Source: Bacteroidota bacterium (GTDB lineage: Bacteria; Bacteroidota; Ignavibacteria; Kryptoniales; JAKASW01). From it: a stretch of DNA of 41,077 nucleotides. The stretch's first letter is position 1; the number at the start of each line of letters is the position of its first letter. The stretch lies in assembly GCA_021825585.1 (NCBI GenBank), contig JAKAGT010000034.1:1-41077 (forward strand). Direction: 5' to 3'. Under the pieces are notes generated by a model. It saw only the letters and a list, made by a program, of their open reading frames with translations, made no database searches and was not told the DNA's origin. Below are positions 1 to 4,890 of this stretch, piece by piece. Made by a program: the position numbers and the translations under genes.

Positions 1-560
1 CACCGCATCCGTCGCCTGGCATGCCTTGTAATTATATGGTCAGTTGGTAACGACAAGGGTAATGTAGCTCACTGCAGCCGAATATCCTGCTTGCGATGAA
101 GCTGACCCCTGATAGCTGATAGCTCATGGTAAACAACCAGAAGCCAGGAGTCAAAAGCAAGAAATGAAATATTAGTTCAAAGTTCCGAGTTCCGAACTGC
201 AGAGGCTCATCGCTCACAGCAGGGAATCAAAAGCGAGTCAAGAGTGAAAAGTGAGAAGTCAGACGCAAGATAGCTCATAGCTGATAGCAAGCAGCCAGAA
301 GCGAGAAGTAAGCAGAAAGAAGAAGCAAGACGCACGAAGTGAGAGACAAGATAACTCATGGCATATGGCCGATAGCTGATTGCTCATAGCTGATGGCAAT
401 TGGGAATTGGACATTAGGAATTAGTGTAATGTTCAAGGTTCAGGGTTTCGAAGCAGAGCGCATAGAGCATGGAGCCCCGTTAAGAACGGAGTAAACTCCG
501 GGCGGGAGGTTCAGGGCAGATAGAGAGTAAGCCGACAAGCTGGGAAGCTGATATGAGACA
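1..560. repeat. Word-like low-complexity repeat region, no gene
   Basis: I see no credible gene here. The stretch is made of short recurring words in varied order: variants of GATAGCTGATAGCTCAT (around 108-126, 270-290 and 370-396), GAAGCCAGAAG/GCGAGAAGT-like words (150-320), TTGGGAATTGG/GGACATTAGGAATT (398-423) and GTTCAAGGTTCAGGG (430-450). The copies are imperfect and show no terminal inverted repeats or coding frame. Comparable words recur at about 1130-1190, 2870-2890, 3500-3550 and 3895-3990. I read this as an intergenic satellite-like family of unknown origin. Confidence 0.6.
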
Positions 561-609
561 AGTTGTGTTATTCGTATAATCCATGTACCGACTCGCAACT
601 CATGTCTTT

Positions 610-813
610 TCATTGGCTCACATACTCAACCGGCAAGATCTTTTCCAGGTTCAGATTTTTCGAGGCATCTAAGAACTCAATCCCTATAATCCGATTGTTC
701 TCGCCAATATCCAGCACAATCTCATCCGACACCCGCTCATTGATCAATTCTTGTTTCCTGTCATCCAATCGAATATACAGCAGATCTGTTTTTGCATCAT
801 AACTTATCTTCAT
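610..813 (-). CDS. DUF2283 family small protein
   Basis: A 67-residue protein. The MKISYDAKTDLLYIRL opening and the IVLDIGENNRIIGIEFLDAS core match the DUF2283 pattern: a short beta-rich domain with a Y-D-x-x-x-D-x-L-Y-I start and a D-x-x-x-x-x-x-G-I-E-I/F-L-x-A-S end. The ATG at 813 is preferred over one seven codons upstream because GGGAGG sits at normal distance before it. The gene overlaps the end of the DUF4258 gene by 17 nt, so the two are translationally coupled. DUF2283/DUF4258 neighbours are commonly seen and often suspected to be toxin-antitoxin-like. That role is inference; no catalytic residue is evident. Confidence 0.8.
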   Translation of the reverse strand: MKISYDAKTDLLYIRLDDRKQELINERVSDEIVLDIGENNRIIGIEFLDASKNLNLEKILPVEYVSQ

Positions 814-1078
814 CTTTTTCCTCCCATTTCCCATAAAATACGTACACCGTGACCGTTATGTAAGCCTCTTTCTCAATAATATAGAAAACTTCAATTCTTT
901 TTTCCTCATAGAATCTTCCGTGACGGTATTCATGAAAATCAAATATCTTGGCTTTGCCGGTACGACCATATTTCGCGTCAATCGCAAATCCGGATTTGAT
1001 GACTTCTTCGATTTCCTTTTCACTTGCGCCGCGTTCTTCAGCTCTTTCAAGAGTGTGCGGATCAATTCGGATTATCAC
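797..1078 (-). CDS. DUF4258 domain protein, possible toxin-like partner
   Basis: A 93-residue protein starting at a GTG with a GAGGGGAG stretch just upstream. The order H-x-x-x-R-A-x-E-R-G (residues 8-17), E-V-I-x-x-G (25-30) and a C-terminal beta-strand set with the YITVTVYVFYGKW stretch fits DUF4258, a small domain found with DUF2283, HicB-like and other small partners. The E-R-G-x-x-x-x-E-I motif is the family hallmark. It comes first in a two-gene unit with the DUF2283 gene (17-nt overlap). A toxin-like role is suggested only by size and gene arrangement; RNase activity has not been shown from the sequence. Confidence 0.75.
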   Translation of the reverse strand: MIIRIDPHTLERAEERGASEKEIEEVIKSGFAIDAKYGRTGKAKIFDFHEYRHGRFYEEKRIEVFYIIEKEAYITVTVYVFYGKWEEKDEDKL

Positions 1079-1129
1079 GCTCCCCTCACTTCGGTTTGTC
1101 TAAGGTAGAACGATCCAAGCTCAGACTAA

Positions 1130-1187
1130 CAGACTGAGGCAAAACTCTCATCGCGCTTATCCTGCATCTTACATCCTGAATCCTGCA
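1130..1187. repeat. Short GATGCAGGAT-type word repeat
   Basis: Imperfect tandem words (ATCCTGCAT, ACATCCTGAATCCTGCATGC, TGTATC) lie immediately after the last recognisable codon of the broken epimerase gene. The repeat therefore appears to cap the truncation point. It resembles the words at 1-560 and 3500-3550 in style, though not in exact sequence. Confidence 0.5.
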
Positions 1188-1611
1188 TGCTGTATCTTCC
1201 GAGCACTTCGGGTTGTCAGGATCCTCCTGATTGTAGGCCGGGTACATGCAAGCTGAAGATGAATAGAATATCTTTTTTACTTTGACTCTGTTGGACGCCT
1301 CGGCCATGTTCAGGTTTATCATCGCAGAATTATGCTTGATGTCGGCATCGTTCTCTCCAGTGAAGACATAGCCTGCCCCCCATATCGGCTGCTAATTGGT
1401 ACACTTCATCAAACGCCCGATCAGTCACGTTTCGGCAAATCACCGGGTCTCTCAGATCTCCGATGACAAAATCGTCAGCTGCAGTCTTCGAAAACTCCGG
1501 ATACTTCAAATCAACGCCTCTCACTCAAAGGCCCTCGCCTTTAAGTCTCTTCACTAAATGGCTTCCGATAAACCCGCCTGCGCCGCAAACAAGCGCTGTC
1601 TTCTCGTGCAT
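1188..1611 (-). pseudogene. Broken GDP-mannose 3,5-epimerase-like NAD-dependent epimerase
   Basis: An N-terminal remnant of an extended short-chain dehydrogenase. It starts at the ATG at 1611 (GGGAGGGGA upstream) with the Rossmann motif GAGGFIGSHL. A TGA follows at KGEGL-stop-VRGVDLKYPEF, where the family has an aromatic residue. Reading continues through DEVYQLAADMGG, then a frame change in a G run near 1375 moves to the frame giving AGYVFTGENDADI and NLNMAEA. It ends at FYSSSACMYP and DPDNPKCSEDTA. The SSACMYP motif and DPDNPKCSED are typical of the GDP-mannose 3,5-epimerase-like family. The last two thirds, including the Tyr-x-x-x-Lys catalytic pair, are missing, and word repeats follow. 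It would have made nucleotide sugars for surface polysaccharide. Confidence 0.85.
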
Positions 1612-1803
1612 ATTCCCCTCCCGACTTTTTGCTCTAATGTTTATGTGGCTCGTCTTCTTTCCTTTGTCCAGAGATTCAACCACAAAGCGATAGACACCCG
1701 AGTATTCTTGCGATGTGCTGAATTCAGCTTCACCCACCTTCCGGGCTCTCATTCGCTTCAACTTAGTCTCGATGTCGTCTGCAGTTTCGCGCTTCTTAGG
1801 CAT
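1525..1803 (-). CDS. Small hypothetical ORF running into the epimerase start
   Basis: An ATG at 1803 has GAGGAG eight bases upstream and opens a 92-codon frame beginning MPKKRETADDIETKL. The first 64 residues are charged and unrecognised. From the ATG at 1611 the frame is the epimerase N-terminus, and it ends at the epimerase's in-frame TGA. The start overlaps the stop of another open stretch on the same strand (its TAA at 1796-1798), a coupling typical of real genes. The piece before 1611 may be a genuine small gene whose stop codon was lost, or a mosaic of fragments. No function is proposed. Confidence 0.35.
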   Translation of the reverse strand: MPKKRETADDIETKLKRMRARKVGEAEFSTSQEYSGVYRFVVESLDKGKKTSHINIRAKSREGNMHEKTALVCGAGGFIGSHLVKRLKGEGL

Positions 1804-1910
1804 TTTTAAACTCCTCAATAAAAACCTCATAAAGATCGAACCCTAAACTACTTATACACCTCTCGACGTTGTCCCACCATGTGAATTGTGATGCGTTCTC
1901 TGCTACAAAT

Positions 1911-2100
1911 TTACCACTTGAGGCCGAGCTTACGTGCAAACTCGGCGGCGGGCGTTCCTACTTCTGCCCGTCCCTTTGCTTCAAATGAAGCCTTAAACGG
2001 TTTCCTTCAATTCACGCTCAGCATCCGGATCACCAAGGAGTTCCGTGAGCTTCCCTTTGACAGGCTCCGAAACAAGGTTCTTCACTTCATCCGTAGTCAT
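1911..2100 (-). pseudogene. Frameshifted small ORF of unknown family
   Basis: An ATG at 2100, with GAGGAA at proper spacing, starts a frame beginning MTTDEVKNLVSEPVKGKL that stops after 35 codons at 1993-1995. A neighbouring frame continues almost seamlessly as KASFEAKGRAEVG and TPAAEFARKLGLKW to a TAA at 1911-1913. One single-base indel near 1995 would join them into a protein of about 61 residues. The composition resembles small antitoxin-like proteins found beside HEPN/MNT genes, but I do not recognise the family. Confidence 0.45.
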
Positions 2101-2158
2101 AGTATTTTCCTCAACTCCATGCCGGTAATCTCTAAGGTGACGGGATGCGGGATAAAGG

Positions 2159-2539
2159 TCATTCTCTTTCGAGCAGAGGCAGTATGGCCGCCCGACATTC
2201 CTTCATGATCTTGTAAGTTTTCTCCGCGTCTTCCTTCGTGGCAAATTCCCCCGGATATCTGATCGCGACCGCAAATACGGTCAGCCACTTCAATCCATTC
2301 ATCAGCATCTCCAAAGCCGGATAAGCTTGCAGAGCTAATCGCAGCAGAACTTCGAGATCATGGGTCTTGGAAAACTCAATCCCAGTTCTTTGCAAGAGGC
2401 CCTTCAAAAACTTCTCGGTCGACTGTTCACAATGAAAGCATACCGCATCCCAATTAGGATCGACTTCAACAGTGATTTCGCGGCTAGCCGTCCGATAATC
2501 GGCTTCAGCCTTCTGCATCCACTCTTTGACTAGTGCGTT
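2159..2539 (-). CDS. HEPN domain protein, partner of adjacent nucleotidyltransferase
   Basis: A 126-residue, mostly helical protein. The order W-x-x-K-A-E-x-D-Y (about 8-16), C-F-H-C-E-Q-S-x-E-K-x-L-K-G-L (about 34-48) and the K-T-H-D-L motif (about 58-62) is that of the HEPN fold. In these modules HEPN is the RNase-like or substrate-binding partner of a minimal nucleotidyltransferase. The start at 2539 is chosen because the domain begins there and GAAGG lies about 10 nt upstream. It overlaps the end of the nucleotidyltransferase gene by 35 nt. Known MNT/HEPN pairs act as toxin-antitoxin modules in which the MNT modifies HEPN; that role here is inferred. Confidence 0.85.
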   Translation of the reverse strand, partial: NALVKEWMQKAEADYRTASREITVEVDPNWDAVCFHCEQSTEKFLKGLLQRTGIEFSKTHDLEVLLRLALQAYPALEMLMNGLKWLTVFAVAIRYPGEFATKEDAEKTYKIMKECRAAILPLLERE

Positions 2540-2849
2540 CATACAGCACAATGCCTTCGCGGAGAATTTCACTCAAGAAGTAATCCCCTTCTTTGACTCT
2601 CTCACTTACTTCTTCAGGCCTTCTGACTACCAGGTCTAAAGGAAACGCAGGAGATACAATTTGCCTCATTCGATACGATTGCTCTACTCCCCTACCGTCA
2701 TAGTCCATGATTACGAGCAAATCCACATCGCTATCTTCCGTGGCACGCTTTCTTGCAAACGAGCCGAAGAGTATGATACGCTCAGGATTAAATTCTTCGG
2801 CTATTCTTGTGGAATAGGCTTTTATCTCATCGATGGACCACATGGTCAT
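2505..2849 (-). CDS. Minimal nucleotidyltransferase (MNT), MNT/HEPN pair
   Basis: A 114-residue protein of the polymerase-beta nucleotidyltransferase superfamily. It shows the signature GSFARKRATEDSDVDLLV (about residues 29-46) with the two metal-binding aspartates as D-x-D, and a third acidic site in FPLDLVVRR near 70. Length and architecture fit a stand-alone MNT antitoxin-type enzyme. It is upstream of, and overlaps, the HEPN gene on the same strand, so they are probably co-translated. No strong Shine-Dalgarno is visible before the ATG at 2849; the next ATG is two codons in. Of the three MNT loci in this region, this is the only one that still has an intact partner. Confidence 0.85.
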   Translation of the reverse strand: MTMWSIDEIKAYSTRIAEEFNPERIILFGSFARKRATEDSDVDLLVIMDYDGRGVEQSYRMRQIVSPAFPLDLVVRRPEEVSERVKEGDYFLSEILREGIVLYERTSQRVDAEG

Positions 2850-3417
2850 GGATAAGTTTAAAGAAGACGGAAACGAGATGCAAGATGCCGGAGATCAGAC
2901 GGCGTAATGCCTCACTGAAAGGGTTATTTCTCTCGCAAAGGCGCCAAGAACGCAAAGAAATGTTGACGAGCGGTTCGCCTTGCGAGCTTCGCGGCTTGGC
3001 GAGAAACCATAAGTGAGGGGTTACCAGACGGCTCGGACGCAGGCTCGGTCCCTTCAATGGTGAGAAACTCATGTAGCTCACGACAGTGTTCACGAAGAAA
3101 TCGTCTGCCGCCCTGGAATTTCTTACAAATATCTTTCGCCCGTGCTTGAGCACCTGCATACACAGCAAAGGGGATGCGGCATTTAAGACGACCAGGTCGA
3201 CCTCGCGGCGGAGCGAGTCTTCAAGCTTCGCTTTCAAGGTGAAGTAGCCCGGTTCAAATAAGTCTGCTGGATTCACGGAATAAAGAACCCCTATATCGAT
3301 GTCACTCCCGTCACTGAACCGTTCCGTCTCGAACGACCCAAAAACATAGGCGGCCGCAATTGCCGGATCAGCCTGCAGCACTTCTTTTGCGGCCAGCATC
3401 TTCTTTTTTTTCGTCAA
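2827..3417 (-). CDS. MNT nucleotidyltransferase with repeat-derived C-terminus, probably decayed
   Basis: Residues 1-120 form a nucleotidyltransferase of the MntA/MJ0435 type. The core is YVFGSFETERFSDGSDIDIGV, with D-x-D metal ligands, and a third acidic site lies in REVDLVVLN. It begins with TTG at 3417; ATG at 3399 is an alternative. After FFVNTVVSYMSF the frame enters a dispersed repeat element (2927-3006), so the last 75 or so residues are not native domain sequence. Intact homologues usually end in a helical arm that meets a HEPN partner. The frame then runs into the start of the next MNT gene. I read it as a C-terminally damaged MNT whose HEPN partner is gone. Confidence 0.6.
   Translation of the reverse strand: MTKKKKMLAAKEVLQADPAIAAAYVFGSFETERFSDGSDIDIGVLYSVNPADLFEPGYFTLKAKLEDSLRREVDLVVLNAASPLLCMQVLKHGRKIFVRNSRAADDFFVNTVVSYMSFSPLKGPSLRPSRLVTPHLWFLAKPRSSQGEPLVNISLRSWRLCERNNPFSEALRRLISGILHLVSVFFKLIHDHVVHR
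2927..3006. repeat. Dispersed GCAAAGGCGCCAAGAACGCAAAG-type inverted element
   Basis: Two related arms face each other: TTTCTCTCGCAAAGGCGCC onward (2927-2957) and the reverse-strand form TTTCTCGCCAAGCCGCGAAG (3006-2987). Between them is a short spacer with TGTTGACGAGCGG. This kind of element (GCGCAAAGACGCAAAG-like) is seen as intergenic clutter in many bacteria. Here it supplies a false coding tail to the MNT gene at 2827-3417. Confidence 0.6.
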
Positions 3418-3569
3418 CTGTTTCGTGGTTCACAATTCGTCCTCTTCCTGCTCAATTTACTCCGTAGAACGGGAACCGGCAGGATAACTCACGACCCCAA
3501 AGTGATTCAGAAACCATAAGCAAGACACTGGATAACGGATACGAGATGCCAAACGCGCGGAACCAAATG

Positions 3570-3830
3570 TTATGTATACGCCGTCATGTTTCTGTCTTCC
3601 AGCATTCTTAAGACGGTCTCCTCATCGTCTATAAGACCCATCCTGAATGCTTCCTTCAAACGCCCTCTTGGGCTCACGCAATCGATTGCAATGTCAATAT
3701 CGGATTCCCTGTTGTAATCCCCGCGGGCCCTCGAGCCATAGACCACAATCTTGTCAGGATCACAATGCCTCAATATGACTTCCACAATTTCCTTGCGCAA
3801 AACCGGCGATAATCCCAGACGAACATCCAT
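3570..3830 (-). pseudogene. MNT-HEPN fusion remnant made by internal deletion
   Basis: An open 86-codon frame whose two halves belong to two proteins. Residues 1-52 are an MNT domain with YGSRARGDYNRESDIDIAI and both D-x-D ligands. From about residue 53 the sequence changes to KEAFRMGLIDDEETVLRML and EDRNMTAYT, which matches the C-terminal part of HI0074-type HEPN substrate-binding proteins (family pattern EAF-x-x-G-L-I and RN-L-T-x-H-T-Y). The third MNT acidic site and most of HEPN are missing. The HEPN R-N-x-x-x-H motif reads R-N-M-T-A-Y, so the histidine is lost. A stop follows directly. An in-frame deletion between adjacent MNT and HEPN genes explains this best. Confidence 0.7.
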
Positions 3831-4129
3831 TGATCGAAAAGCTCCTTCTCATTGCTATGAAATTACCGGCTAACCACGGCTTGTGCAAATGCAATCTTCA
3901 CGCTCTCTTCCCCGTTTCTCCCGGTCTCACAGTCTCCCACTCTCCCTTTTCCATTTTTACCCTTTTGCCTTTAGCCTACCGCCTACCTGCCCTGACCTTG
4001 CATGGCTTCGCCGAGCCACTCCCACCGCATTTTGGTGACTAATCCGCCTCGTTACACCCGCGAAAGGATGGAACGTATTCTTCACTCAACCGGCGAGAGG
4101 GAAAAGAACCTCCCGCTGATCGTTATGTC
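3831..4129. repeat. Gene-free stretch with pyrimidine-rich word repeats
   Basis: No gene recognised. From 3905 to 3992 the sequence is built of words such as CCCGTTTCTCCC, GTCTCCCACTCTCCC and CCTTTTGCCTTTAGCC, the same style of imperfect repeat as at 1-560. The remainder (3993-4129) shows no coding signal and lies downstream of the antiterminator gene. Confidence 0.5.
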
Positions 4130-4696
4130 TTACGTGTGGATCGTGGGATCTTCCGAACCCGCAATGAATGGAAAATCAGCCACAGCCTCAACAATCGATA
4201 CCGGCACCCTGACCGCCAGTACTTTCTCGAGCCCGTCTATTCTTATGACAAACCAATGATTATTCAAGAGTTCGACAATCTCTCCCTTCATCCCGGCAAG
4301 CGGTCCAGCAGTTATCACTCCCTTCCTGCCGACGTAGCCCTTGCCCAGCGCATCGACCGCCTCGGGGTAAGAAGAGACCACTCTCCTCACGTACTCGATC
4401 TGCCATCCTGGAACAATGCTTGGTTTTCCGTTCATCGTTACGAATCTCACGAATCCATCGAGAAAATAAACTCTTCCCCTTTCCTGGGGCACGATGTTGA
4501 CGAAGACGTACGAGCTGAACAGCGGGACATCGATCCATTTCTTCCTGTCGCTCCACTGATGCAACTCTTTCTTGAGCGGCAGAAATACCTCTATTCCCCG
4601 CCTGCTCAAATCATCATACGCACGCTTTTCGTACCGCGTCTTCATGTATATCACATGCCATTTCTTTTCGTCGCCCTCGTCGGGAAAGCTATTCAT
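4130..4696 (-). CDS. NusG/RfaH-like (UpxY-type) transcription antiterminator
   Basis: A 188-residue protein. An NGN domain starts at KKWHVIYMKTRYEKR (about residues 11-25), contains the typical FLPL (39-42) and FSSYVFVNI (62-70) elements, and runs to about 110. A linker follows, then a KOW-type domain from GRKGVITAGPLAGMKGEI to VPVSIVEAV. NusG paralogues of this type load onto RNA polymerase and help transcription through long polysaccharide operons. It lies 194 nt downstream of the Wzc-type kinase on the same strand, and the leader between them holds a perfect 13-bp inverted repeat. No clear Shine-Dalgarno precedes the ATG. The polysaccharide genes such a factor would serve are not present downstream. 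Confidence 0.88.
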   Translation of the reverse strand: MNSFPDEGDEKKWHVIYMKTRYEKRAYDDLSRRGIEVFLPLKKELHQWSDRKKWIDVPLFSSYVFVNIVPQERGRVYFLDGFVRFVTMNGKPSIVPGWQIEYVRRVVSSYPEAVDALGKGYVGRKGVITAGPLAGMKGEIVELLNNHWFVIRIDGLEKVLAVRVPVSIVEAVADFPFIAGSEDPTIHT

Positions 4697-4742
4697 GCCG
4701 CGGCCCCGGTGGACTGAAGCTGCTCTTCCTTCGCCGTAAATT

Positions 4743-4854
4743 GATGCGGGGAGTGGCCATATCTGCGGAATCGTATGGTCACTTCATACCGGCCTCCTGA
4801 CCGGCTGACCGGAATGACGACGGCAAACGGTGCCTCCCTGACACTCCCCGCATC
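4743..4854 (-). promoter_or_regulatory. Long-range inverted repeat in the antiterminator leader
   Basis: GATGCGGGGAGTG (4743-4755) and CACTCCCCGCATC (4842-4854) are perfectly complementary 13-mers separated by 86 nt. The loop contains CCGGCC and GACCGG blocks that could form inner stems. It lies between the wzc-like gene and the NusG-like gene, so in RNA it would be a large structured leader or an intercistronic attenuator. The function is inferred. Confidence 0.5.
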
Positions 4855-4890
4855 GCCCGACCTTATTGCCTCCCTAAAAAGGTTTAGGTC

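Noticed and set aside
1-560. CRISPR array or tandem minisatellite
   Set aside because: Words are imperfect, shuffled and of variable spacing; there is no constant repeat/spacer unit and no cas gene.
1-4130. Insertion sequence or integron in the left strip
   Set aside because: No transposase or integrase frame, no paired terminal inverted repeats with target duplications, and no attC-like sites were seen.
4136-4717. A 193-codon plus-strand frame
   Set aside because: Antisense to the NusG-like gene, whose domains are clear; the plus-strand product resembles nothing and has His/Arg/Ser-rich shadow composition.
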